In this document: positions 17,638-26,133 of the stretch, one piece after another
Layout of the letters: each line of letters opens with the position of its first letter
Position numbering within the stretch: the stretch's first letter is position 1
Position numbers and translations under genes: made by a program
Source of the DNA: Verrucomicrobiales bacterium
GTDB lineage: Bacteria > Verrucomicrobiota > Verrucomicrobiia > Verrucomicrobiales > DEV007
Length of the DNA stretch: 56,448 nucleotides
NCBI GenBank assembly: GCA_030730365.1
Contig: JANQVJ010000027.1
Span: 14,722 to 71,169, forward strand
Reading direction: 5' to 3'
Notes under the pieces: generated by a model
Seen by the model: the letters and a program-made list of their open reading frames with translations, nothing else
What the model was told of the DNA's origin: nothing
The model's database searches: none

Positions 17638-19431
17638 TCACGGATAAAACGGCCAGAAGATCGGGATGAAGATGACCGCGATGCCCCAGAGAATGAGATT
17701 GAGCGGGACGCCCACCTTGGGGAAATCGGAGAATCGATACCCGCCCGCGCCGAAGACGTAGGTATTGGTCTGGTAGCCGATCGGAGTCATGAAGCTGGCG
17801 CTGGCTCCGAACATCACCGCGACGACGAAGGGGCGCGGGTCGACGCCGATGGAGTAGGCGATCCCGATGGTGATGGGAGTCAGCAGGATCGCGACGGCAT
17901 TGTTCGTGACGATCTCGGTCAGGAGCGTCGCGATGAGGTAGACGGCGGCGAGGACGACGACGGGGGAGAACTGCCCCAGCGCTCCGGCCGTGCTGTTGAC
18001 GAGGAGTTCGGCCGCGCCGGTGTTTTCCATGGCCTTGCCGAGCCCGAGCATGCCGAAGATGAGGAAAAGAATGCTCCAGTCGACTGACGAATAGACGTCG
18101 CGGATGTCGATGCAGCGGGTCAGCACGACAAAGGCGGCCGCAGCGAGAGCGGCGGGTCCGATGGGGAGGATCTCGAAGGCGGCGAGGAGGACGACGGCGA
18201 GGATCGCTCCGATCGCGAGGGGCGCTTTTTCGAGGCGGAAGGGTTTTTCGCGGGTCTCGCTGAGGCTGAGAAAGTCGTCGTCATCCTGCATGCGCGAGAG
18301 ATTTCCCTCGGGGCCTTCGAAGATGATGGTGTCGCCGAAGCGAAAGGGCACGTCGAGGAAGTTTTCCTGCAAATGGACGCCGCGGCGATGCACGGCGGCG
18401 GCGCGGACGCCGTAGCGGCGGCGGAAGCCGAGCTCGCGGATGGACTTGCCGATGAAGCTCGACTGGGGGCCGACGATGGCCTCGACGAGTCGCAGCGAGC
18501 TGGGATTCATCGGGGTCTCGGAATGGCTCTCGGAGCCGAAATCGATGCCGTTCATTTCCTGGATGCGGGCGATCCCGCGCGAGGGAGCCGTCAGCACGAG
18601 GATGTCCCCGGGTTTGCAGATCAGCTCGTCGATGGGCGTGTCGTCGATGCGGTGCCCGTCGCGGATCGCTTCGAAAATACGAATGGAACGACTTTTCCCC
18701 AGCGGCGTCTCGCCGAGGGGTTTGCCGAGCATGGACGAGTTTTCGAGAACGACGGCGTGGGTGAAAAAGCTGCGGGTGTCCTCGCTCGAGAGCAGGGAGG
18801 AGAGCGTCTCGCGGTTGGGAAGGAGCTTGCGCCCGATCAGCAGCATGTAGGCGGCCCCGACGGCGGCATAAATGAGGCCCAGTTTCGTGATCTCGAAGAT
18901 GCCGAAGGGTGCGAGCTTTTGCTCCACCGCCACGCCCGAGACGAGGATGTTCGTCGAGGTGCCGATCAGGGTCACGGTGCCCCCGAGGATGGAAAAGAAA
19001 GAGAGCGGAATGAGCAAGCGCGAGGCCTTCACCCCCGAACTGCGGGCGAAACCGAGCAGCACGGGCAGGAAAACGACGACGATGGGCGTGTTGTTCATCG
19101 CCGCCGAGAGCGGGATGACGATGAGGGCGAGGAGCATGATCGCCTTGATCTCGCTCTTCCCCGCGACTCGGGTGAAAAGGCGGGCGATGCGCTCGATCGT
19201 TCCCGTCCGCGTTAGCGCGGCGCTGAGAACGAACATCGCCCCGATCGTGAGGGGCGCGTTGTTGCTGAAGATCGAGGCAACATCTTTCTCACTTATTGTT
19301 CCGGTCACAATGAGAATAGCGAGCGCACCCAGCGCCACGAGGTCAGGCGGGCACCATTCCTTCGCGAAGGCCACAAAGACCGCCGCGAGGAGGACAAAGA
19401 CAAGAATCAGCTGGAGGTTTTCCCCGGTCAT
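17638..19431 (-). CDS. SLC13/DASS-family permease with central RCK (TrkA-C) domains
   Basis: A 597-residue membrane protein. An N-terminal half of about five helices (1-180; MNNTPIVVVFLPVLLGFARS is a typical re-entrant segment) is followed by a soluble middle (about 205-380) with two TrkA-C/RCK-like units (VVLENSSMLGKPLGETPLGK and EAIVGPQSSFIGKSIRELGF), then further helices (about 395-597) with the matching repeat EIVTNNAVAILLTPITIGIA and GYQTNTYVFGAGGY. This is the layout of bacterial SLC13 permeases for sulfate, dicarboxylates or related anions. The anion cannot be named from sequence; sulfate would fit the many sulfatases here, but that is inference. No partner gene is coupled to it. Confidence 0.9.
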   Translation of the reverse strand: MTGENLQLILVFVLLAAVFVAFAKEWCPPDLVALGALAILIVTGTISEKDVASIFSNNAPLTIGAMFVLSAALTRTGTIERIARLFTRVAGKSEIKAIMLLALIVIPLSAAMNNTPIVVVFLPVLLGFARSSGVKASRLLIPLSFFSILGGTVTLIGTSTNILVSGVAVEQKLAPFGIFEITKLGLIYAAVGAAYMLLIGRKLLPNRETLSSLLSSEDTRSFFTHAVVLENSSMLGKPLGETPLGKSRSIRIFEAIRDGHRIDDTPIDELICKPGDILVLTAPSRGIARIQEMNGIDFGSESHSETPMNPSSLRLVEAIVGPQSSFIGKSIRELGFRRRYGVRAAAVHRRGVHLQENFLDVPFRFGDTIIFEGPEGNLSRMQDDDDFLSLSETREKPFRLEKAPLAIGAILAVVLLAAFEILPIGPAALAAAAFVVLTRCIDIRDVYSSVDWSILFLIFGMLGLGKAMENTGAAELLVNSTAGALGQFSPVVVLAAVYLIATLLTEIVTNNAVAILLTPITIGIAYSIGVDPRPFVVAVMFGASASFMTPIGYQTNTYVFGAGGYRFSDFPKVGVPLNLILWGIAVIFIPIFWPFYP

Positions 19432-19484
19432 CGGGGCGAGGTTAACCGATTATTTTCGCGGTGCTGCAAAAAAATCACCGACCC

Positions 19485-19841
19485 CTACGCCGCCGCGACC
19501 CCGCCGCGGAAGACAAAATAGACCGCCCCGAGGATACAGAGCCCCGCCCAGAGGTAGTCGAGCTTGAGCGGCTCCTTCAGATAAAAGACGGCGAAGGGGA
19601 CAAAGAGCGAAAGGGTGATGACCTCCTGCAGGATCTTGAGCTGGCCCACATTCATGACGGTGTAGCCGATGCGGTTGGCGGGGACCTGGAGCATGTATTC
19701 GAAAAAGGCGATGCCCCAGCTCACGAGAGCGGCGATGAACCAGGGTTTGTGCCCCATTTCCTTAAGGTGGGCATACCAGGCAAAGGTCATGAAGAGGTTG
19801 CTGAGGCAGAGCAGACCGACCGAGGAGAGGACGGGATTCAT
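19485..19841 (-). CDS. DUF486 (DMT superfamily) small membrane protein
   Basis: The 118-residue product has four hydrophobic helices and the DUF486 pattern: FMTFAWYAHLKE near the start, then FIAALVSWGIAFFEYMLQVPANRIG and LKILQEVITLSLFVPFAVFYLKEP. DUF486 proteins are half-size relatives of drug/metabolite transporters and probably act as dimers; substrates are not known. It lies 53 bases upstream of the SLC13 gene on the same strand and downstream of the oxygenase gene, perhaps in one transcript, without overlap. Confidence 0.9.
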   Translation of the reverse strand: MNPVLSSVGLLCLSNLFMTFAWYAHLKEMGHKPWFIAALVSWGIAFFEYMLQVPANRIGYTVMNVGQLKILQEVITLSLFVPFAVFYLKEPLKLDYLWAGLCILGAVYFVFRGGVAAA

Positions 19842-19890
19842 GCGTGACTAAAGTGAGTGCGGTGATTTACCTGACAGGTTTGAGTCGGGC

Positions 19891-20526
19891 TCATTCGACG
19901 CGGCGGCGGAACCATCCGGTGAGGGAGTGGCGCTCGCGGCGGGAGGGCAGGACCTCGTGCCAGAAATCGCCGGAGAGAAAAAGGACGAGCTTTCCAAATT
20001 CGGGCACGACGTCGAGATAGGGACCTTTCACCGCGGCTTCACGATCCGTGTAAATCCGCAGTTCGCCTCCGTCGTCGGCGGTCCAGTCAGGGTTCAGGTA
20101 GACGATGGCCGAGACGAGACGGGCTTCGCTCTCGCGGTGGCGGTCGAGGTGGGCTTTGTAATGCGCCCCGGCGGGGAAGCAGGCGAGGTGAGCCTCGAGA
20201 TCGAAGAGGCCGAGAAAAAGTTCGCGATTGAGAACGAGGCGGAGCTCCTCCATCGCGGTCCAGTAACCGCTCTGCGCCGTCGTCAGGTCGGTCGGTTCGA
20301 GCCAGCGGACATGGTCACTGCGGATCTCGGCGCGGACCTGCTTTTCCCCGCCTCGACCGACCGCAGCCGCGCGGTAAGTCCCGTCGTGCCAGAGCGTCGC
20401 AATCTCGGTGACGAGTGCCTCGCCGGCGGGGCGGGGGAGGAAGTCGGGGACGATGACGTAGCCGGTCGCCGCCAGTTCGCTCGCGATGGCGGAGAGGTCG
20501 GCACCGGCAGCAGGAGGCGTGGTCAT
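19891..20526 (-). CDS. 2-oxoglutarate/Fe(II)-dependent oxygenase
   Basis: The 211-residue product matches prolyl-4-hydroxylase-like 2OG-Fe(II) oxygenases. Iron ligands are His126 and Asp128 (HLDRH) and His190 (GDFWHEVLPS); Arg199 in RHSLTGWFRRR is placed to bind 2-oxoglutarate. DDGGELRIYTD and KLVLFLSGDFWHEV are typical double-stranded beta-helix strands. No signal peptide is seen, so it is probably cytosolic. Family members hydroxylate proline residues or small molecules; the substrate here is unknown. It is divergent from the symporter gene, with a 126-base shared promoter region. Confidence 0.88.
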   Translation of the reverse strand: MTTPPAAGADLSAIASELAATGYVIVPDFLPRPAGEALVTEIATLWHDGTYRAAAVGRGGEKQVRAEIRSDHVRWLEPTDLTTAQSGYWTAMEELRLVLNRELFLGLFDLEAHLACFPAGAHYKAHLDRHRESEARLVSAIVYLNPDWTADDGGELRIYTDREAAVKGPYLDVVPEFGKLVLFLSGDFWHEVLPSRRERHSLTGWFRRRVE

Positions 20527-20652
20527 GGGAATGGGATGGAGAAAACGCGATGGAGTAAATCACCGCGAGTTCATTGTCAATGCGACCGTCTTCACCGGCA
20601 ACGTAAATGCGTCCTCGACAGTCCCGCCCGCGATGGGCAATCTCGCGCGGTG

Positions 20653-22227
20653 ATGTTGCTTCCTTTTTCCCATACTGTCTCCGTCCTTGCCGCTGTTCCC
20701 GCCCCCCATGCCGCCGGACTGACGCCGGTGGACTGGATCATCATCTTGATCTATGCCCTCTCGACGATCGTGCTGGGCTGGTGGTTCGGGCGCAGCCAGA
20801 CGACGGCAAAAGAGTATTTCGTGGGATCGGGCAACATGAATCCCGCGCTCATCGGGGTCTCGCTTTTCGCCTCGCTCCTGAGCGCGATCACTTACCTTTC
20901 CATCCCCGGTGAGACGCTGGGAAAGGGGCCGGTCTTTCTCGTGAACTACCTCGTCTATCCGGTGATCTACGTCCTGGTCGCCTACTTCCTGCTGCCCGTT
21001 TACATGAAGCAGCGTGTCACGAGCGCCTACGAGCTGCTCGAGGCGAGGCTGGGGTTGAGCGTGCGACTCCTCGCGGCGGGGATGTTCCTCCTCCTGCGGC
21101 TCGTCTGGATGTCTCTCCTGATCTACCTGATGTCCACGGCGATCGCGACGATGATCGGGATCGGTGCGGAATGGGTGCCGCTCATCGCTCTCGTCACGGG
21201 AGTGGTTTCCGTCACTTATGCGACCCTCGGGGGACTGCGCGCAGTCGTCATCACCGATCTCACCCAGACCATTCTCCTTTATGGCGGGGCCCTTCTTGTC
21301 ATCGGAGTCATCACGGTGCGAATGGGCGGCTTTGGCTGGTTTCCCAGCGAGTGGAATGAGAACTGGAATGATCAGCCGGTCTTCAGCCTCGATCCGGCAG
21401 TGCGGGTGACGATGGTCGGAACTTTTCTCTCCGTGCTCATCTGGTATGTCTGCACGACGGGAGGGGATCAGGTTTCGGTGCAGCGCTTCATGGCGACGAA
21501 GGATCTGCGATCGGCCCGTATTGCGATCGCGATCCAGTTGACGATAGGGGCTCTCGTGGGACTGACGCTCGGATTGGCAGGTTTCGCGCTGCTCGGGTAT
21601 TTCACGGCGAACCCTGACATTCTGCCCGAGGCGCTGCGCAGTCCGGAGGCTGCCGACAAGATTTTCCCCCACTTCATCGCTGCGCACCTTCCGCCTGTCG
21701 TCTCGGGTCTGGTCGTGTCAGGGCTCTTCGCTGCGGCGATGTCCAGCGTCGATTCGGGGGTGAACTCGATCACCGCCGTCGTCACGAGTGATTTCATCGA
21801 CCGACTCCGCAGCAAGCCCGTCTCCGAGGCGCGGCGCGTCTTACTCGCGAGAATCATCGCCTTTTCGGTGGGGGTGATCGTGGTCGGCTTAAGCAGCTTC
21901 ATCGGGAAAGTTCCGGGAAACATCACGGCCGTGACCAACAAGACGGTCAATCTGCTGTCCGTGCCGATCTTTTGTTTTTTCCTTTTCGCCCTTTTCGTGA
22001 AGTTCGCCCGCCCTGCGGGAGTGTGGGCCGGTGCGATCACGGGGACGCTCGCCGGAGGGCTTATTGCCTTTTCGGGGCCAATTTTTGGAAATGATCCCGT
22101 CACAGGGACCGACCCCGTCTCCTTCCAATGGATCGCGCCGGTCTCCCTCGTCGTAAACGTCGTCGTCGGTCTGGCGGTGAGTTTTGTGGTTTCCCGCATT
22201 GATAAACGCGCCGATATCGCTATATGA
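20653..22227 (+). CDS. Sodium/solute symporter (SSS family)
   Basis: The 524-residue product has about 13 hydrophobic helices and SSS landmarks: TPVDWIIILIYALSTIVLGWW at the start, SLFASLLSAITYLSIPGE (unwound helix 1), YATLGGLRAVVITDLTQ, and FAAAMSSVDSGVNSITAVVTSDF in the sodium-site helix. Members import sugars, sialic acids, amino acids or carboxylates with sodium. The start at 20653 is used because coding-like sequence begins there; longer in-frame starts overlap the divergent oxygenase gene. Its stop overlaps the next gene (ATGA), so it forms an operon with the HEAT lipoprotein and the aldolase, which suggests it imports a compound that the aldolase pathway cleaves. Confidence 0.92.
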   Translation: MLLPFSHTVSVLAAVPAPHAAGLTPVDWIIILIYALSTIVLGWWFGRSQTTAKEYFVGSGNMNPALIGVSLFASLLSAITYLSIPGETLGKGPVFLVNYLVYPVIYVLVAYFLLPVYMKQRVTSAYELLEARLGLSVRLLAAGMFLLLRLVWMSLLIYLMSTAIATMIGIGAEWVPLIALVTGVVSVTYATLGGLRAVVITDLTQTILLYGGALLVIGVITVRMGGFGWFPSEWNENWNDQPVFSLDPAVRVTMVGTFLSVLIWYVCTTGGDQVSVQRFMATKDLRSARIAIAIQLTIGALVGLTLGLAGFALLGYFTANPDILPEALRSPEAADKIFPHFIAAHLPPVVSGLVVSGLFAAAMSSVDSGVNSITAVVTSDFIDRLRSKPVSEARRVLLARIIAFSVGVIVVGLSSFIGKVPGNITAVTNKTVNLLSVPIFCFFLFALFVKFARPAGVWAGAITGTLAGGLIAFSGPIFGNDPVTGTDPVSFQWIAPVSLVVNVVVGLAVSFVVSRIDKRADIAI

Positions 22228-23120
22228 AGACCTCGCATTTTTACCGTCCCGCATGGATTCTCGCCACCCTCGCCACCGCCGCGCTCGCGATCTCCGCGTG
22301 CTCGGTTGAACCGCCGCCGGTGACTCGCATGAAACTGGATCAGGCGATCGAGGGGAAGGCTATCACGCTACTGCGCGAGGGCCTGCGCGTCACCGGCGGG
22401 GAGAACTTCTGGGTCTCCATGCACGCGGCCGAGGGCCTCACGCTGGGAGGTCTTGGACACGAGGTGGTCGAATACCTCGAGCCGAAGCTCGCCACGGAAG
22501 CCGATGCCCAGCGCCTTTGCGGCATCGCCCGCGAACTGGTGCGGGCGGGCAAACGCGAACATCTCGCGGTTCTCACCGAAGTCCTCTCCCGTGCCGACGC
22601 GCACGGCCACACCCACGCGGCGGAGAGCCTCTACAAGGTCGAGGAAGTCGGGGACGAGGCGATCATGCGCGAGCGTTTTGAAAAAGGCGGCGACATTAAG
22701 CTGCGGCTCATGGCGGCGGCGGCCCTGGCGCGCAACGGTGACGCGGGAGCGCTCGCCTTTATCCGCGAGAGCCGCGACGGAGCCGATCCCGAGGGCTTGC
22801 AGATTGCGGCGTGGATCCTCGGGATCCTCGGAGACGGGAGCGACATCGAGCCTCTTCGCAAACGCCTCGCCGACGCGCCCACGCCTCTCATTCATGCCTA
22901 CATCGTGAACGCCCTCGCTGCGCTCGGTGATGCCGAAGGCCTCGACCTCCTCACACGGAATCTCGGCGACGCCGATCCTGTCATTCGCACCTACGCCGCC
23001 ACTTTTGCCGGAGACGCGAAAGCCTACTCGACGCAGCCGCTCCTCGAGGCCATGCTCGATGATCCTTTTCACGATGCCCGCGTTCGTGCCGCGCAGACCC
23101 TTTTACAACTATCCCAATGA
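22224..23120 (+). CDS. Lipoprotein with HEAT-like repeats
   Basis: The 298-residue product has a lipoprotein signal with the lipid-anchored cysteine at residue 26 (AISAC). The rest is alpha-helical with repeated two-helix units (DIKLRLMAAAALARNGDAGA; GLQIAAWILGILGDGS; PLIHAYIVNALAALGDAEG; DARVRAAQTLLQLSQ), typical of HEAT or PBS-lyase-like repeats. No catalytic motif is seen. Such scaffolds bind proteins. It overlaps both neighbours by four bases (ATGA at each end), between a sodium symporter and an aldolase, so it is probably made in step with them. A role in assembling or regulating the transporter is a guess. Confidence 0.8.
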   Translation: MKTSHFYRPAWILATLATAALAISACSVEPPPVTRMKLDQAIEGKAITLLREGLRVTGGENFWVSMHAAEGLTLGGLGHEVVEYLEPKLATEADAQRLCGIARELVRAGKREHLAVLTEVLSRADAHGHTHAAESLYKVEEVGDEAIMRERFEKGGDIKLRLMAAAALARNGDAGALAFIRESRDGADPEGLQIAAWILGILGDGSDIEPLRKRLADAPTPLIHAYIVNALAALGDAEGLDLLTRNLGDADPVIRTYAATFAGDAKAYSTQPLLEAMLDDPFHDARVRAAQTLLQLSQ

Positions 23121-23887
23121 GACAAAGCAAAACCCTGAAACGCCTTCGCGAAGGCGGACTTGCCCGCTGTGCCAACCTCGGCGCCAATATCCCGCACTAC
23201 ATTGCCCACGCCGCGCGCGCTGGGTATGATTGCATCTGGCTCGATCTCGAGCATCGCGGATTTGAGTATCGCGAGCTGCAGGCGCTTATGGCCCATTTCC
23301 GCCTCTATAATATCGACTGTCTCCTCCGCGCTCCCACCCTGGAAAAGACCCGTCTTTACCGCTACCTCGAGGACGGGGCCACCGGCATCATGATCCCCCA
23401 CGTCTCGACGGCGGCAAAGGCGCGCGAGCTGGTTCAGGCGACGAAGTTCCCCCCCCTCGGTGACCGCGGTCTCGACAATGCGGGCTTTGACTCGGACTAT
23501 CGCATCACCTCGAACAACATTGAATACATCGAGTGGGCGAATCGCGAGACTTTCCTCGTGCTGCAAATCGAGACGCCCGAGGCGGTCGAGAATGTCGAGG
23601 AGATCGCTGCCGTTCCCGGAGTTGACATGCTCTTCGTCGGACCCGGGGATCTCGGCTTGCGCTATCAGCTCGCCGGTGATGAGAACGGCGCGATGCTCGA
23701 GGCCGCCTTTGAAAGAGTCGCCGCCGCCTGCAAGGCCAACGGCGTCGCCTGGGCCTGTCCCTCGGGCACGGTCGAGGACATGCGGAAGCGCCGCGCCCAG
23801 GGTGCTGGGATGCTCGCCAACTGCGGCGAATTCATGATCCTGCGGGACGGGCTTATGGATAGTTCGGCGATGTTCGACGAGCTCTGA
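23117..23887 (+). CDS. HpcH/HpaI-type class II aldolase (2-keto-3-deoxy acid aldolase)
   Basis: The 256-residue product fits the metal-dependent HpcH/HpaI aldolases that cleave 2-keto-3-deoxy acids to pyruvate and an aldehyde. Visible active-site residues are His46 (WLDLEH), Arg71 (RAPT), metal ligand Glu152 (QIETPEAV) and Asp178 in VGPGDLG. The glycine-rich phosphate/substrate loop LEDGATGIMIPHVSTAAKA is also present. Typical members act on 2-dehydro-3-deoxyglucarate, 2-keto-3-deoxy-rhamnonate or 4-hydroxy-2-oxoheptanedioate; the exact substrate cannot be chosen. Coupling to the symporter supports a sugar-acid import-and-cleavage operon. Confidence 0.92.
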   Translation: MRQSKTLKRLREGGLARCANLGANIPHYIAHAARAGYDCIWLDLEHRGFEYRELQALMAHFRLYNIDCLLRAPTLEKTRLYRYLEDGATGIMIPHVSTAAKARELVQATKFPPLGDRGLDNAGFDSDYRITSNNIEYIEWANRETFLVLQIETPEAVENVEEIAAVPGVDMLFVGPGDLGLRYQLAGDENGAMLEAAFERVAAACKANGVAWACPSGTVEDMRKRRAQGAGMLANCGEFMILRDGLMDSSAMFDEL

Positions 23888-23949
23888 TTTCAGGCCGGAC
23901 AGCAGCGCGAAGATATCTCCGGTGCGGCGGCGTTGCGGGCTGCGAATTG

Positions 23950-24903
23950 CTACGGGTGCGTGAGCTCTTCGTAGTGGAGACTTTTTGCCTTCGCGTATTC
24001 GCGGGGGACGATCAGGCGTATCCCCGACGGCACGACTTCAACGGAGAAAGGCGTTTCCCCAATGCATTCGCCGTCGATCTCAAGTTTTAGCGGCGGTGTG
24101 GCCGAAAGCTGAAATTGGGAAGCTTTGAAATAAAGCAGTTCCGACCCGCCTTGAAAATGTTTGGTGAGGACACGCAACACCAGTTTCGCCACCCCCCACA
24201 GGGAGCTGTTGGAGGCGACCAGAAGATCGAGGGCACCGTCGTGAGGGCTGACGTTCTCGCCAATCGCCAACGGGGTTCCGTGAATTCCGCCGACGTTGAG
24301 AATCATCAGAGTATGGGCGCGAAAGCGGTAGGATTTGCCATCGATGATGGCGCTGACGTTCGATGACTTGAGAGAGAAAAGACTTTTGATTCCGGTGACG
24401 ACATAAGCAAAAAATCCGAGCTTATCCTTCATCTCGCGGGAGGCCTTTTCAATGAGTTGAGCGTCCCAGCCGGAGCCGGCCACGATCGCAAAATAGCGAT
24501 CGTGTTCGGGCAGATAGCCGAGATCGATCGCCGTAACGACCCCGTCGGAGAGAGCCAGAGCGAGGGCACTCTCAAAATCGATGGGGATGGCGAGCGACCG
24601 GCAGAGCAGGTTGGCGGTCCCCTGCGGGAGGATTCCGACGGGGACGGGTTCGGAATTCCTGATCATGCCGGAAAGGGCTTCCATCACGGTGCCGTCTCCG
24701 CCGGCGACGAGGACTCTGTCGAATCCGGTAGCGGACTTTGCCCACTCGAGAGCGTCTCCTGCGCCCCTGGTCTCTACGCTTGTAAAATCGATTGCCGCCG
24801 CCGTGAGGGTGGCCTTAAGCGATTCAATGATTTTACCCGCATCGGTGTGGCCGGCAACGGGATTGATAATAACGAGGACGCGAAGAGTCGGGGCAGCTGG
24901 CAT
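23950..24903 (-). CDS. Diacylglycerol kinase-like lipid kinase (YegS/LCB5 family)
   Basis: The 317-residue product has the nucleotide-binding GGDG motif at 68-71 (RVLVAGGDGTVMEAL), an early INPVAGHTDAGK segment and LPQGTANLLCRSLAI, all typical of the DAGK catalytic domain. The C-terminal half carries GIHGTPLAIGENVSPHDGALDLL and EIDGECIGETPFSVEVVPSG, the beta-rich second domain. It phosphorylates a lipid such as diacylglycerol or a related alcohol at the membrane. The start at 24903 is chosen because family similarity begins at TLRVLVIINP; a 42-residue upstream extension looks non-coding. It lies 144 bases after the PLP-enzyme gene on the same strand, so it may be a separate unit. Confidence 0.9.
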   Translation of the reverse strand: MPAAPTLRVLVIINPVAGHTDAGKIIESLKATLTAAAIDFTSVETRGAGDALEWAKSATGFDRVLVAGGDGTVMEALSGMIRNSEPVPVGILPQGTANLLCRSLAIPIDFESALALALSDGVVTAIDLGYLPEHDRYFAIVAGSGWDAQLIEKASREMKDKLGFFAYVVTGIKSLFSLKSSNVSAIIDGKSYRFRAHTLMILNVGGIHGTPLAIGENVSPHDGALDLLVASNSSLWGVAKLVLRVLTKHFQGGSELLYFKASQFQLSATPPLKLEIDGECIGETPFSVEVVPSGIRLIVPREYAKAKSLHYEELTHP

Positions 24904-25047
24904 GGGAACGAATTCGAAGAAGCCAAAAACGCGGGACCGGGCTACAGCGGCTTCGCGAGGTGATGATAGACGAGGCGGCGGCGAAAAGGCAAAGGATTCT
25001 GTCGGCGCGGATTCACCGCGGAGGACCAACGCGCTCGATGGGATTAA

Positions 25048-26133
25048 TTATAAAAGAGCGGCTTCAAACTCCGCCAACTCGACGAGCGGAACCCCTTCGC
25101 CTCCGACCATCGCTCCGACCGAGGCGGCATCTTTGAATCCGCTCCCGGTGACGGGGCAGACGACGACGGCGTCCCGGTCGATCTCTGCCGCAGCAAAAGC
25201 CTGGAGGGCCCCGGCGAGGGCGACGGCTCCGGCGGGTTCGGAGAAAATGCCTTCCTCCCGCGCGAGGCGTTGCTGGATCCCGTAGATGGCCGCATCGGAG
25301 ACGAGGTGGCCGTTTCCTCCGCTCGCGCGCGCGGCGGCGATGACGGCGTGGGCGTCGAGGAGATTGGGCACCTGTAAACCGCTGATCGTCGTCGTGCAGG
25401 GATCGACCCGACGCCCGAAGTCGCCGCCTTCGCGCAAGGGACCGGCGATGGTGTCATTGCCTTCGGGTTGCACGCAGTGGATCGCGGGCGAAGCCCTGCA
25501 TTTTTCAAACCCCCGTGCGACGGCGAGGCAGAGCCCACCGCCTCCGGCCGGGAGAAAGACATGATCGATGCGCGATTCGAGTTCGGCATCGAGTTCATAA
25601 GCGAGGGTCTCGACGCCCTGCATGCCGTCAGGGCTGACGGCAAACGCGCTTACCTCGAGGGACCAACCGGCTCTATGACCGAGCGTGCGAAGGCGGGCAA
25701 AGGTATCGGCGGTGATGGCGGGATCGATCCCGAAGCCGCGGATGCGGTAGAGTGTGGCTCCATAGGCGAGCATCTGGCTGAGCTTGCCGTCGGGAGCGGG
25801 TTCGACGATGGCGAGATGGCAGGGGATTCCGGCGACGGCGCAGGCGGCGGCGAGGGCGGCTCCAGTATTGCCGCTGGAGGTGGCGAGGCACTGTGTCTTC
25901 TTCCGTGCCAGAAGATGCGAGACAGCCGACGCGGCAAAACGGTCTTTGTAAGATCCGGTAGGATTTGCGGATTCAAGCTTAAAATAAAGGTTTGTTAGTC
26001 CAATGCCCGGTCCGATCGTTCGCGACTTCACGAGTGGGGTGCCGCCCTCGCCGAGAGTAAGACGGAACTGATCCGGCGGCGCGTTGCCGAGGAGGTCGGC
26101 CCATTTCCAGATTCCGGAGGAGGCGGGCATCAC
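25048..26133 (-). CDS. PLP-dependent threonine synthase-like enzyme
   Basis: The 361-residue product is a fold-type II PLP enzyme. Lys63 in NPTGSYKDR is the expected Schiff-base lysine, and SSGNTGAALAAACAVAGIP forms the phosphate/substrate loop; LGEGGTPLVKS near the start is the threonine-synthase opening. LPAGGGGLCLAVARG completes the cofactor site. Threonine synthase is the nearest named family, but threonine dehydratase-like lyases share these motifs. The ATG overlaps the stop of the zinc deacylase gene by four bases, so the pair is coupled. No other threonine-pathway gene is nearby, so a catabolic elimination on the deacylase product is as likely as threonine synthesis; no gene symbol is given. 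Confidence 0.85.
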   Translation of the reverse strand: MMPASSGIWKWADLLGNAPPDQFRLTLGEGGTPLVKSRTIGPGIGLTNLYFKLESANPTGSYKDRFAASAVSHLLARKKTQCLATSSGNTGAALAAACAVAGIPCHLAIVEPAPDGKLSQMLAYGATLYRIRGFGIDPAITADTFARLRTLGHRAGWSLEVSAFAVSPDGMQGVETLAYELDAELESRIDHVFLPAGGGGLCLAVARGFEKCRASPAIHCVQPEGNDTIAGPLREGGDFGRRVDPCTTTISGLQVPNLLDAHAVIAAARASGGNGHLVSDAAIYGIQQRLAREEGIFSEPAGAVALAGALQAFAAAEIDRDAVVVCPVTGSGFKDAASVGAMVGGEGVPLVELAEFEAALL

